From NCBI GenBank assembly GCA_947652605.1, contig OX393576.1:52118966-52182965 (forward strand): a stretch of 64,000 bases of DNA, read 5' to 3'. The stretch is from Elmis aenea. Taxonomy: Eukaryota; Arthropoda; Insecta; Coleoptera; Elmidae. The notes below the pieces were generated by a model. It worked only from the letters and a program-made list of their open reading frames with translations, did no database searches and was not told the DNA's origin. The stretch's first letter is position 1; each line of letters starts with the position of its first letter. Position numbers and translations under genes: made by a program. Shown piece after piece: positions 11,733 to 23,745 of this stretch.

Positions 11733-11792
11733 GGGTAGTTCACACGGTGACATTTGATGTCGCGACATCAAATGTCACCGTGTGAACTACCC
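11733..11792. repeat. Perfect 60-bp palindrome with GTCGCGAC centre
   Basis: The 60 bases equal their own reverse complement without a mismatch. The outer arm GGGTAGTTCACACGGTGAC is identical to the arms of two larger palindromes at 17511-17585 and 17883-17954, whereas the inner part (ATTTGATGTCGCGAC) differs from theirs. GC content is far above the neighbourhood. It is probably the smallest member of a short palindromic mobile family. Confidence 0.93.
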
Positions 11793-13365
11793 TTAAGGTT
11801 CCCATTTATCCGCGAGCAAACGTGATAAATCGTATGCATTTGCGTTGACATTGACATTATTGACAGTAGGTACCTAGTGGATTTATCTTCGGAAAAATTA
11901 TAAAATAATAAGTTTTATGCCGCATCTACCAAATATTTCGTTATTTGTCATTATATCTAATTATAAAAGTAGTTTTTTAGAAACTTAACGTAGGAATTTA
12001 ATAATTGGTTTCCTTATTTACGTAATTTTTGTAATAAACAAAAACAGTGAAGCAATGTTTTAAATTTATTAATCCTAGAGTAAAGCGTTAAATTCTATGC
12101 TGATATGAGAACATAAAAATAAATTAAAATTTTTATAAATAAAACTTATTTAACGAAAACAATAAAAGATAAAACCTGTAGCTACACAAACTATTTTGTT
12201 ATTGTTATCAGTAGATTACTTAAATATTTATTAAACAGTTTACAGCTTATGCTAAGATAGCGAAATTCAACACGTGTAAACTGTTTACAAACATTATTTC
12301 AAACCAATTTTGAATCGTAAGAAAATTATTGGTTTGTTACCGCGTGTCCATAAATTAAAAGCTTATTCTCATATAACTCGGTAAATGAATCTTCGTGACC
12401 CACCACGGCCTTTAAGGTCGATACAATTTGGTAGGCCACAAATTCCTGAGAAGTTCGTAGTTGTTCAAAGCAGGAACTCATAGTCAATTCCAGTTACTCT
12501 TACAGTTGTTTCAGATACCAAAATTTACTTTAGAAACTAAACTAAACTGAATTAAAGTTATGCTAAAATTTAGGCCATACGAATTCACGTGAGAATTACA
12601 CTGAACAAACAAGTTATACGTATCTAACAATTGAAAGCCGCTCCGGCATACTAGATTATGAAACAAGTTGAACTCGATAAATTGAATTTAGAAGTGTAAT
12701 GGCAGGTAAAATAAATACTAAAGCGCGACGAATTGCTAGTGACTGATTATTTATAACTCGCGTACGGTTTTGTGTATCGAATTACCTGTAAGACGCTGTA
12801 GTTAATAAATTCTTCTACGAAACCTTCTCATTTAAATAAATCATAGCGCATGAAACGTTAATGATAATAACATTTAGAGAAGCCTGTGAGGTGAGTCGAT
12901 GGCTTTGCTCTTAACGGCATCGTAATTCTGTTCCTCATAACGGAGCTAAACAATCGTGTCATTTCACCAGCTTTGCACTGATTCGCCACGTTATTATTTT
13001 ACGTTACAAAACACACCGCTTTTTATTGCTCACTTACTTGATCCAATTCCAGCTGCTTTTGTTAATATATTTATTACACGCAACGCGTTTGTTTGCCACG
13101 CGTATATTAACCAACTAATTTATATATCTGATAGTAAGAAATGTGATACAATCATTGATTAATTTAAGAAAATTAGCCCATAACTTCGATCTACGAACAT
13201 ATTTACTTGTAGTTTTTGTGCCATAATATACCGTATGTTTCAAAGATCATTACCAGATCAATTAGCTCGTTCATTTTTGGGAAAACCTCAATAAACCTCA
13301 TACAGAATGCTTCGAAGAACTCGTGAAGAAGCACCATTTTTTTTTAAAATCCAAATATACAGCAA
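11793..13365. other. Non-repetitive stretch, partly GC-richer
   Basis: No gene is recognised. Part of it (about 12360-12960) is less AT-rich and more complex than the surroundings and lacks inverted-repeat structure. It could hold a non-coding exon or a regulatory element, but nothing in the sequence proves this. Confidence 0.3.
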
Positions 13366-13563
13366 ATGTTAAAACTGAAAACCTCTTCGACTACCACTTT
13401 TATAAGTTTCTGTAGTATAGGATTCTTAAACATGTTATCGCATAAAGATGCGAGTATCTGCTTTGCGGCATCGTTAACCTATTTTTGTAGAAGATTGAAT
13501 TCAGATGACCCCACAAGAAGAAATCAAGAGGCGAAAGGTTCGGAGACTTGGGCGGTCATTCGC
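13366..13563 (-). pseudogene. IS630/Tc1-mariner-like transposase fragment
   Basis: On the minus strand the segment reads PPKSPNLSPLDFFLWGHL and then FYKNRL. This is the end of the catalytic core of the insect IS630-like transposases whose usual form is WP(A/P)RSPDLTPLDFFLWG. The expected Trp before PPK is a stop (TGA). Farther downstream, another frame gives NDAAKQILASLCDNMF, resembling the C-terminal helices. The Asp of LDFF belongs to the conserved block around the third catalytic acid. Only about 65 codons remain, and the rest of the element is not evident. The open frame on the opposite strand is a shadow. Confidence 0.75.
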
Positions 13564-14039
13564 CTGGATTTCTTTTTAATGATAAATTTAAGTTAAAATG
13601 AAAAAATAAACCTAAAAGGCAAAATGCATACGAATCCAGACTCTTGGAACAACAAAACAGCACAAAAATCTGCATAAAATTTATTTATGTACTTTTTTTT
13701 ACACACGGTACTTATTTGGTCCTTAGTTAAAAAATAAAAGCAGATGTTCTTAATTTTTGGACATGTAAAATTAACGCAATTGATAATATTAAGGATCACT
13801 AGACTACATAAAATATATTTTTCGAACGCACAAATTTGTTGCTACTGACCGTCATTAATGTAAATGTCTATACAGATATCTTTTTTTTGTTTACAAAATT
13901 GTAATTAAAAAGGAACACTTTACGAGACAGATATGATAAAAACATTAACTGCCTAATTTTAACAAATAACATAAGTTTTTTTCTGTTTTTTAAAAACAAA
14001 TATACAGGCAATACAACGTAATGATTCTAGAACATTCTA

Positions 14040-14600
14040 CAGGGTTGTCCACTTTGTAGCAGGACTTTAACAGTCGATACAAAAACCTATTTTAAAGCGA
14101 ATATTTCATATCAACATTGGTCCATAAACGCTTCATTTTAAAGACACAGGGTGTTGAAATTTTCGTAAAAGTATCGATAATTTTTAACCGTTTCCCAACC
14201 AGACGATATATTTAAACCAAATTTGGTATACAGCACCACCTTACAGTTTACCACATTCGGTGAGAATTTCAAGCCCCACAAGCAACCAGTGGCGGAGTTG
14301 TGGGGGTTCAGTTTTAATTTTTTTAATAAAAAATTAATACGGCCCTGTTCAAAATCAAACTCAAACATGTTTTTGTGTAGAGCATTTTATTTTAAACAAA
14401 AATGGTCTCTTGACTTTTCTTTGTATCGACCACCGTTTGGCGGGGAATTCGATTTATTTTACTATTCTCGTGAAAAATTAGCTCTTAAATTCGATCTAAT
14501 ATGTTATTATTTCAGGACATTTATGATTTTAAAAAAAATATTTCTAATTTTTGCGTTTGCTAACTCATCCTTGCATAAAAACTGTTTAAGGTAGCTTATA
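14040..14600. repeat. Degenerate repeat with CAGGGTTG/CAGGGTG-like ends
   Basis: TA followed by CAGGGTTGTCCACTTTG opens at 14040, and a second ACAGGGTGTTGAAATTT occurs at 14145. The following 450 bp has no inverted partner. It contains overlapping open frames on both strands (minus 14138-14368 and plus 14223-14594) with no recognisable motif. It looks like the left part of an unclassified DNA transposon or MITE. Confidence 0.4.
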
Positions 14601-14988
14601 CATATGGAGTAACACCTATACTGTTACTTGATATATTATTGTTTTTGTGACAAAAGAAAGACATCCAAGGTCGTTTCTCTCTTCAATTTTTTTTACGCAT
14701 TTGTACTTGCATTAAAAGTTTGCTTATTTGTTTAATAATTTTGTTTTTAAACTGACATATGAGGGATAAATATTTAATTATTTTAATACAGCATTTCTTC
14801 TTTAATTTGATAAAAACTATTTTGGAATGGAAATTGTAAAATTGTTATTATTTATTTCTTTTGTTGGCGATGCTTAATATATAGAGTAACTTTAATTTTA
14901 GAAGAATTTGACAGTTGTTTAAATTAACAAAGGTTACGGCAATTGTAAAACAAAAATATCTTTTTTAATATGCTAAATAGACGTTATA

Positions 14989-15712
14989 CAGGATGGTCCA
15001 TATAAAAGGGCCACTATTGGGATATCTTAAACGGTAAGAGTTACAAAGAAGTTTAAATTATGTGGTGCTTTAATGTTTTAATAATATTTCATGGCACGCT
15101 AGATAATTAACCAAATAAAGATGAGATTTCTTTAAATCGTTAATAATTCGGTTATACTTGATGGTACAACAATATTTTTGGGGTAAAAGATGTAACTTTT
15201 TTACGCACTGTAAAATGAAAATATTAATTTAGAAAGATCAAAATTGTTTAAATTCTTGGATAAATTAAAAACTAATATTTTTTTAAATCGAAACTATAGT
15301 TGGCTTTCACTTCATGAACAATCTTTTTTTTTTCTATTTTTAATAATGTAAGGTTTAATGTATTTATTTTGATGCATTGGTTCAAAACAAACAAAATGCA
15401 ATAAAAAGTTCCCGTGAAACTATAGGGTGCCATGAGTGTAAACAATAATGAAACAATAAATGTTTTCATTTTAGCTACAACTTTTTCTCAAAAATATTTT
15501 TGTACCATCAAGTATAACCGAGTTATTAACGATTTAAAAAATGCCCAATATGATTTATTAAATTATCCGGCGTGCCATGAGACTTTTTTAAAATATTAAA
15601 GCATCACTGAACAGGTCTCAGAAAGGGAACCGTTTTTTTTAAATTTAAACTTCTTTCTAACTCTTTTCGTTAACGAGATCTCAAAAGTGGCTCTTCTATG
15701 TGGACTACCTTG
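14989..15712. mobile_element. CAGGATGG-end palindromic element, copy 1
   Basis: The left end CAGGATGGTCCATATAAAAG is mirrored by CTTCTATGTGGACTACCTTG at the right. Inside both ends is a segment like GGGATCTCGTAAACGGTAAGAG, followed by AGTTATTAACGATTTAAA-like blocks in inverted order. The family is the same as 31931-32810 but more decayed. TA precedes the left end, and the right-hand TA is lost. Confidence 0.8.
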
Positions 15713-17510
15713 TTTTCAATAATTTTTCTACAAATAAACTGAAAGCTTTGGAAAAACATTTAGGAGATCGCCCATTTCCAAAACTTGTTCGGTTGATAAA
15801 CATAAAAAGTATTAACATTATTGAGTAGTTACTATAACGAGTCGAAAATGAGAAAATTTAACCAGATTTTATAAAAATACTGTCATGTCATAACTATGGG
15901 ACAAACCCAAATCAATACATTTGCCTAGTAGATGTTAGAGGGCAATTTAATAGTCTCATTAACCTAACAGTATTAGTAACAGGAAACATTTAACAGGCAG
16001 GTATTATGAGTATTGTTAACAATTTACTCAAATAAACCAGAATAGAACAGATTATAAGCGATTTAAGAATTATTCCTTACATTTGGCTTCTATCTAACCA
16101 ATTTGTTGTAAAACTACAAAAATTTCAATTTATCATGATTTATATCGTAAAATAGATAAGCATCATAAACGGCGACTTTTGTAAAAGTTTACGGAACATC
16201 CGTCATGCTTACATGAAGTCGCAATTGATAAAATCGTACCACATTTAAGTAGTTTAAGTAACTGTACCACAACAGTCGAATTTGTTGAGATAAATTTACG
16301 TTGCACATAAAAACAGGAACTTCTTATCTTAAGACTAGCGTGCAAATCGTGGCAATAAGTTACTTTGTCTTTTGCGTCAAGTAAATAATTCAGAAATGGA
16401 TATTGCATGGTATTTTTCCAAGGAAGCAGATTTAAAAAAATTAGGATACAATGGCCAAAAATATTAAAATAAAGTAATGAAAGTAAATGAGTGAAAAGCA
16501 AACTGATGTGAGATACAGGGTGTTCCGCTTAGTTTGGGCTGCTATGAATATACTGCCTAATGTAAGAGATAGAGATTCGGTTATAGAAGCAGAAACTTAC
16601 ATGTAATAGAACTCAGTAGGTAGCGATATTCAGATGTTTGGATGTTTAAAAAAGTTGATAAAAGCATTAAACTAAATTATGCAATAAATTTTCTTATGCA
16701 CGCCATAGCAATATGACATAATATCACTCGTGGTAAATAAAATAAAATTTTTCGAGTTGGCCATGAACGGCTTTGTTTTAAACACAAAACAAAAAACTTT
16801 AATTTTGTATCATTAAACAATTTTATTTGTACGGGTTTGTGAATTGCTCAAAAACAATTTCATTGGTACCTATAGGTAATTTTTTTTGTAACAAAAAAAA
16901 ACCCTTGTAAGGAAAAAACAAATAGTATCTACCGATTTATAAAAATATCTAATACGGCGTCTTTTAGATAATCAGAAGTTGACTGCAATATCTACTTTAG
17001 TAGGTGTGCCATAAAAAAACTAATACCTACTTAAAATTTATGTGGCACGTCAAATTATCCAAATACACAAATATTCAGATTTTTATTTAACGTAGAAATG
17101 ATATCAAGAAAAAAATCAATAGCAAAATTTTTGTTTTTGCTTCCATCAAGTTGAATATGCAATTTTTAGAACATCTGAATTGAACGTTGCTATATGCAAC
17201 TTTTTGCTGAGATAACCTAATCTCAATCTTTTATATTAGATGGGATTTTCATAGTAGCCGGTGCACCAAAGTTTTTTCGTTAAAAAAATTCAATCAAATG
17301 AGTTCCTTGTTAGAGTTTTTAAACCCTGTTGCACAAAGTAGTACCTACATTTAAAACAATATTTTTCTGCAAGCAACAATCATTTGTTTAGTTTTGAAAT
17401 TCTATGTGACTGGAGCTTAATTTTGATTCTGTTATGTAATGACTTTAACTGTATTATTTTAAAACTTTTGTTAACATTAACAGTCACGGGTAGATTTTTA
17501 ATACAATAAT
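15713..17510. other. AT-rich region with one repeat end
   Basis: No gene is recognised. TA plus CAGGGTGTTCCGCTTAG at 16515 is a solo left end of a CAGGGTG-type repeat. A 112-codon open frame on the minus strand at 16163-16501 lacks recognisable motifs and typical coding composition. Confidence 0.45.
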
Positions 17511-17954
17511 GGGTAGTTCACACGGTGACTTTTAAAGTCGCGACTTTTAAAATCGCGTCTTTAAAAGTCACCGTGTGAACTACCCAAATTAAAAGTCGCG
17601 ACTTTAAAATAAAAATGGCCGCTCTTGTAATTGCAGCATTGAGTATTATAGAGCAACTAATTATTTTGAAGTTGCTATTTGTTGATAATGTTCTAAACTC
17701 ATTGAAACATCTATTGGGGACATAATAAATTAGAAATCGATGACAAACAAATGTATATTAGGTTAGGTTAACCTAACTTATTTGTCTGTTATGTCAAAAT
17801 ATAAAAATATGGTAGGCTTACGTCAAATGCCGAACTGTCAAATCGGTCGCGACTTTAATGCGACTTTAAAGTCGCGACTTTTTAGTTCACACGGTGACTT
17901 TTAAAGTCGCGACTTTTAAAATCGCGACTTTAAAAGTCACCGTGTGAACTACCC
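17511..17954. mobile_element. MITE with palindromic GGGTAGTTCACACGGTGAC ends
   Basis: The 444-bp element starts GGGTAGTTCACACGGTGAC and ends with its exact complement. The flanks ATAAT and ATTAT are also mutually inverted. Each end is itself a near-perfect palindrome (17511-17585 and 17883-17954) centred on GTCGCGAC-type motifs. Further AAAGTCGCGACTTT palindromes lie near 17597 and 17869. The roughly 300-bp middle includes AGGTTAGGTTAACCTAAC near 17758 and no reading frame. The superfamily is unknown. A minimal relative with a different core lies at 11733-11792. Confidence 0.85.
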
Positions 17955-18320
17955 ATTATTTTCATTTTCACAACATTTCATCTAAGATGCAAGACACATC
18001 TTCAGAATAACACATTTTTTTCGAATAATTGGGTTCACTGAACTGATCACCAAAGTGAAATATCCTGAAGATGATACTTGTGTTCGTCCAAAAACGTTGG
18101 TAGAATATTTTATAAGAAACGATTTAAACCGCAAATCTGAAACCTGCTATTCATTCCTTGCTATAAAAAATGCGATGTTTATTTTTAAATCAGAACCCCT
18201 GATTATTTTTTTGAGCAAATTTGTCGTATTTTTGTGCCTGCTTTTAGATCTTTTTATTTCTAAGAGTGTTCAATTTATAAGAGACCATTTAAACGCGCTA
18301 TGATGGATACATTTAAGATA

Positions 18321-18949
18321 TAGGATGTCCCAGAAGGTATGCCTTCACTAATTTTTGCATAAATTGAATGTTCAAGACCGAAATAAAATGTGTTTTTAAA
18401 TGTCTTGCTTCATATACAGGGTGTCCCAGTTATAGTGAGAATGTTATAAACGGCAAGAGATACAGAGTTGGTTAAATGAGTCAAAATAATCTATAATTAA
18501 AGAGCAATTATTGTTCCATGAAAAAATATCTTGAAAAAATTAATAGTTTTTGCTATATTGATAAAAAATAAAACACATTATTCTAAATCAATGCAAAAAG
18601 TGCCCCGTTAATGTAAAAAAATATTTAATATTTTAAGTGACTTCAACTAAGCAAGTTTTAAGCAAAAATTAAAAACCTGATGTGTTTTGTTTTTAATAAA
18701 TAGCACAAACACCAATATTTTTTTTAACGATTTTTGTTCACGGAACAGTTGCACTTAAATTATAAATCATTTTGATCTTGTCAACCAGCCTTGTATCTCC
18801 TACCGTTTACGAGATCCCCATGCTATTCATTATAATTGGGACACCCTGTATATGAAGGGATACATCAATTTTTATATTTTTTTTCTAAAAATGTATTATT
18901 TAGGTCCCTATGCAAAAATTAGCAAAGGCATACCTTGTGGGACATCCTG
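18321..18949. mobile_element. CAGGATG-end MITE carrying a nested CAGGGTG-end MITE
   Basis: The outer inverted ends are about 40 bp (AGGATGTCCCAGAAGGTATG on the left, mirrored by CATACCTTGTGGGACATCCT on the right) with TA on both sides. The middle is occupied by the separate element at 18417-18848. Excluding the insert, the outer element is about 195 bp. There is no coding capacity. Confidence 0.85.
18417..18848. mobile_element. Nested 432-bp CAGGGTGTCCCA MITE
   Basis: The ends CAGGGTGTCCCAGTTATA and its complement are bracketed by TA. Inside are inverted blocks: ACGGCAAGAGATACAGAG on the left against CTCCTACCGTTTACGAGAT on the right. A block giving AATAGTTTTTGCTATAT is repeated inverted. A half-copy of the same family lies at 58753-59110. 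There is no coding capacity. Confidence 0.85.
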
Positions 18950-20130
18950 TATATTTGCAAATATTTAGTACCTTTAAAACAAGAACATCGGGGTCGATTA
19001 AAAAATAAATAAAACGCATTTGGTTTCTTACATCTAGTTGTATTAGCGAATATTTAAAATCAAGTTGTTTGTTTTTACAGAAGCGAATGTTTAAAGATGT
19101 AGGTACATTTATACAACCCAAGACGTTTCGTCATCATGGCTAATTTGTTATCGGTTTAAGGTTGGCGCTAGAATTTTACATAACGCATGGCTTTGAAAAT
19201 TATTATTCAATGTCATTGTTACATTTTTTAAACTTTTTGTGTGTCGGAAAGTACCGTTGTTTAGCAATTTTAAAGTGAAGTGGACTGTTTAAGTATATCA
19301 CTGATTTATTCCATAATAAATGTTTATTTACGCAACATTTTAATTGTCGATATTATTTTAAATAAAATCGAAAGTTTTTATTTTTAAATCAGTTCGCGGT
19401 TGTTAACGCGTACGTAATGTGAACATTATCGTTATCAAAAATGCAACGACACAGAAAAAATACGGTATATGGTACGGTACGTGCCTCGGCTATTTAATTT
19501 CTTCATTGAGTATAACTTTTCTTCGACTTTTTATCATAGAGTTATATAAGTAAGGTTCTTATTTTAGAAATAGCAACACCGAATATTAGATAAATTACAA
19601 ATGGAGAAGATTGCAAACAAATTCGATATAAGCAGCAAAACGTCACCGATTTAAAAACATTTGTCTATATTATTTAAAAATGTAAGCAATTCATTTAGGT
19701 TTTATGAAAATGTGTTAATTATTGAATTATTTGAATATAAAACAGGACAAATTTAATACAATTGTTTTAACACAATCCCTAAATCCACAGATTATTTTTC
19801 TACAGAAATTTTGGAATTTAATTAAATTAATCAAAATGTAGGTTCTAAAAATGTAAAAAAAAAAACACAATCTATGGCAAATATTACCTTGTTTTTATCT
19901 AGGCCAAATAACACAAATGTTCCTATTAAATTTAAATTCCGTCATTTTGGTGTTAAAATTTACAACTTTTTTTTACTATTCACTTGTGTTGTCTAAAGAC
20001 TCGAAAACAATACAAAAATCAGTACACAAAAAAATCAAACTTTTCAAGAACAAAAAATGGTAGGTAGTAAGGGGGTCGAACTTTTTTTAAAAATCAGGAT
20101 ATGATGGTGGAATGGGTTTTCAGTCGCCAG
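18950..20130. other. AT-rich region, nothing recognised
   Basis: No coding motif, inverted repeat or tandem array was found in this stretch. Confidence 0.45.
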
Positions 20131-20795
20131 CAGGGTGGATAAAAATCATGATTTTTTTTTAAATCAAAAAAATCGATTTCTGTTTTGTGCTAATATATTT
20201 AATAACCAATATATTTAATTCATTGGTGAATTTTTGTCAAAATGAAAAATATATAAATAAATTTATAAATAGGTGGCAACTTCCATGATTTTCAAAAGCT
20301 CGTAACTCGATTTTTTCAAATGTGAACCCCTGTATTTTTTTATGTTATCGAATTCGTCTTTAAAATATTTTGTTAAGTATGTCCTATACCCAAAACTCAT
20401 ACTTTTCGAGATATTCGACATTTTTCTTCAAATCGTTATTGAAGCAAATAGAGTGCCGTGGAAATCGAAAAAACTGACTGTTCACTTCGCTAACGTCAAA
20501 AACTTGTCATTTATTTTTTGAATTATTGCATTTCCACAGTGAATATTACTTTACAAGAGCGAATTGATATGTTTTATTCACCATTTCGTGTATTTAATTT
20601 CTAATAGTAATACAATTTTGTTTTATTATAAATATTATATTGTATCTACTCTACTCATAATCTGTGATTTAAATTGATGATTTTTGTTTAAAACATCACT
20701 TGATTTAAATCAATGATATTTTTTTTAAATCAGTTGATTTAAATCATGATTTAAATCATGACTTAAATCAATTGATTTCAATCTGCTCAACCCTG
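20131..20795. mobile_element. Deleted non-autonomous sibling of the 1.2-3.8 kb hAT
   Basis: The ends CAGGGTGGATAAAAATCATG and TCAACCCTG are flanked by perfect duplications GTCGCCAG at 20123-20130 and 20796-20803. The terminal 130 bp on the left and about 200 bp on the right match the two ends of the hAT at 1175-3793 in opposite orientation, including the GATTTAAATC subterminal array and the segment TTTTGTGCTAATATATTTAA. The coding region is gone. The middle (about 20268-20530) is instead a copy of an unrelated repeat also present at 62900-63200. Confidence 0.93.
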
Positions 20796-20830
20796 GTCGC
20801 CAGGCTATCAATCAAAAATATTATATAACT

Positions 20831-22620
20831 GAAATCTCGACCAAGCACACGATTAAGACGAAAACAGTTTCGTCTTCTAGTTCTCTCCCCCTGATGTCCT
20901 TGTCTATGCCTTCTCTACAACTTCGTCTTGATCTGCCTGGTTTTCTTCTGCCTTTAGGTTGCCAGTTTAGGATTTGGTTTGGGATTCAATCTTCAACCAT
21001 TCACTATACATGTCCGTACCATATTACTTCTAATTGTTTATTTCTGATGTCATCCGTAATTGTATGTGTAATATGAATTATTTCCTTTATACGTTCATTT
21101 GTTTATTTTTCTTCTCGATCTTCCTGTCGCTCTTCTCCAAAAATCCATTTCGGTTGCTTTAAATATACCCTCTGTTGTTTTTTAGCGACCATACTTCTGA
21201 GATGTAGGTTTTAAATGCTTTTTATGACTGTATTATAAATTCGTTTTTTATTTTCTTTTGTAATATTTTTATCTCATATAATACTGTTAAGCATCAAAAT
21301 TGCTGCTCTTCCCAGTTCGTTACAATTTTTATGTGTTCTACATCTTTTAGTATTAGGTCTTGTTGTCCACCTATACACAATACACATACATTAGGTATTT
21401 TCAAAATTCACTTTCAAACCCCATTTTCTGTATTCTTCGATGCGTTTTCTCGTCATATATTTTAAAGTTTAAATCGTCGCAGGTACTACTGAGCCACCAT
21501 CTACTTAATAATCTGCGAAGCATAGTGAATAAAGTATGGTGTCAATAAGGTGCATACCCATTACCCCACACTTCGTCTTCCAGTTTTTAAAAACTTTTTA
21601 AGGTATATTTTGAAGAGGGTTGGTGATATACAGCAACCTTGCTTTAATCCCTTTGACGATATGAAACCTGAGTTTATTGTTTTCCGACTTTAATTTTAAT
21701 AGTAGGTTGGTTATATATAAAGCGTTTTGACAGCGTCCATCAATTCGACATTAATGTTGGTTCCTTCCAAAGTTTGCCAGAGCTTACTTAGAGGAACAAT
21801 CGTATCCTTTATTTAAATCCACGAACAGTAGGTGGATATCCTGATTCTACGAAGTCTTTTTTTCAATAAACTGGGTTAGGGAAAAGACATGGTTAATTTT
21901 TGACCTCCCTGATCGGAAGCCTGCCAGTTCTTTAGCTTTCATGTCTTAATATTCTTTTTCTATTCTGTTTTTTATAATTTTACCGTATAGTCTACTTATG
22001 GAGCTTGTAACTGCTATTCCGCGGTAGTTTTTTTGCATTTATTTTTGTCACCCTTTTTGTGTATGGTTGTCATATATAATACTTTCTTTCTATTCTTCGG
22101 GAACTTCTTAGTTACTGATACATTTTAAAAATAACTTTCTGAGGTGTTAGTATAGTTTGTTTGGCTCATATTTTAACAAATCTCCTGATCTTGTGGCCTT
22201 TCCGTTCTTTAATGTTTTGCATATTTTTGTAATTTTTTCCCGTCTTAGTCTGCTTGGTGATTCTATTACAGTCATATTTTGTCTGTTCAAATTTTGATGT
22301 TTCTGAAATTCTTCTCTTCCCTCTTTTAGCAATTCTTTAAAATATTCTTCCCAGTCTTGTGGTTTGATTATTGATATTATATCTTTACCATTGTTGTTCC
22401 TTAAACTTTTTATTATTCTCCAGCTCTCCGAGCTTCTATTTCCTCCCAAGTAGGTCTTTGACAATTTCTTTCCCAGGCCTCGTTTTTCTTCCTACTTATT
22501 TTTTGCTTTACTGCTGCTTGGGTTCTTTTGCATTTTAGTCTATTTTCCATTTTCTTTGAGCTTACATATTTGTGTTTTTTTTTTGTCTTTTCGTTCCATG
22601 TCCGTTATGATTTCTTATTT
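20831..22620 (-). pseudogene. Degenerate non-LTR retrotransposon (reverse transcriptase)
   Basis: Read on the minus strand from about 22620 down, it contains an endonuclease-to-RT linker (SESWRIIKSLRNN; 22147-22464 is the longest open piece, 105 codons). Next come RT segments FRSGRSKINHVF, KGLKQGCCISPTLFKIYL near 21600-21650 and a decayed catalytic block FADYQVDGG near 21500 where FADD is expected. The C-terminal region follows: WYGHV, then WQPKGRRKPGRSRR near 20930. Numerous stops and frameshifts break it. The 5' end (endonuclease) is missing, as usual for truncated LINE copies. The clade is uncertain. Confidence 0.85.
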
Positions 22621-22624
22621 CTTA

Positions 22625-23628
22625 AATTCGTGCTTTAAAAAAGTTCATGGCGAATCTGCAGAAGAGACGATTGCTTAAACGACCAAACTCCTAAATACTC
22701 TTTAGAAAAAAATGCCTGCTCAATTGCTTTAACAGTCAATATCATATGCACGTAGGCCTAAACTTTAGAGGCAACTACTTTTTGGGCAATTAAAATTAAT
22801 TAAAGTAAATAAAAAAAAATACAACTCAGTATTAATAATTTTTGTGTAGGACCTCGTAGATTATTCCGAAATTCTACAGAATTACCATCCATTATTTTAA
22901 TATGCTTCATCTAATTTGGCACTTGCCATACGCCACTGCGTTTTATAATAGAACGATCGGTTTGTGGTTAATGCCAACGCACTCACTCAACCACAGATGA
23001 ATTGACTTAGGTATTATCGAGAATCCACTTGAAACCAGAAAATCGATATTGCGATATTATGTGAAGCACTTAATCTTTTTATAAAAGATGAATTAAATGA
23101 AACTGATATCGCTCGTTATAAAAAGTTTGCAATATGCTGCGTTGCACGTGCGCCTATTTTTTCATGAACAAAAATTAAGTAAAGGAAAAACTACAATTAA
23201 ACGAATAGACTTAGAAACTAATTGACGCTTTTTTTAATTTAGGACTTGGTCTATCATCACTTGGCTGCCTTGATCATTTTAAGAACTATCAGAGGCAAAG
23301 AGGGGGATAAAAAGACAATACTTTAAGCTAATTTCAAATAACTAACCTTTTTAGAGATGAACGTAAAATGCGGAACAATTCTGTTTTGTATTATCTCACA
23401 CATGAACTAAAATGGGCATATTTACGTTAATTAGTTTATTGTCAGTCTTAATTTCAAATAAATATCTACTGCTTTTTCAAAGTTATGTTGAATATTTTTG
23501 AAAGTACTGCCTCGCTCAAAATTTACATAAAAGTGTAAATTTCACGAAAACGGTTGAGTTTGGACCCGTATAACCTAATTTTTTTCTTAGAGTAAATTTA
23601 AAGACGAGTTTAACAATATAAAAATAAA
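22625..23628. other. AT-rich region, nothing recognised
   Basis: No reading frame with recognisable motifs and no repeat structure was found. Confidence 0.45.
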
Positions 23629-23745
23629 CAGCTTCATTCAAACAGTATGCAACAAATGGAAAAGTTATTTATTGTCGATTTCTTAGATTATTTTATTTTT
23701 AATAAAATTTGGTGCATGGCCTAAAACTATGTAATTTTAAGATGA
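23629..23745. repeat. Solo end of the 9.7-kb MITE family
   Basis: CAGCTTCATTCAAACAGTAT and the next 100 bases (including GCAACAAATGG and TTGGTGCATGGCCTAAAAC) match the terminal repeat of the MITE at 9689-10068. No opposite end is visible. Confidence 0.65.

Noticed and set aside
14223..14594. 123-codon plus-strand open frame as a gene
   Set aside because: It overlaps another open frame on the other strand, has Phe/Lys-rich AT-driven composition, and lies in a repeat-like segment with CAGGGT ends.
16163..16501. 112-codon minus-strand open frame as a gene
   Set aside because: No domain, signal or neighbouring exon structure is visible; it is hydrophobic and low in informative composition, consistent with chance in AT-rich DNA.
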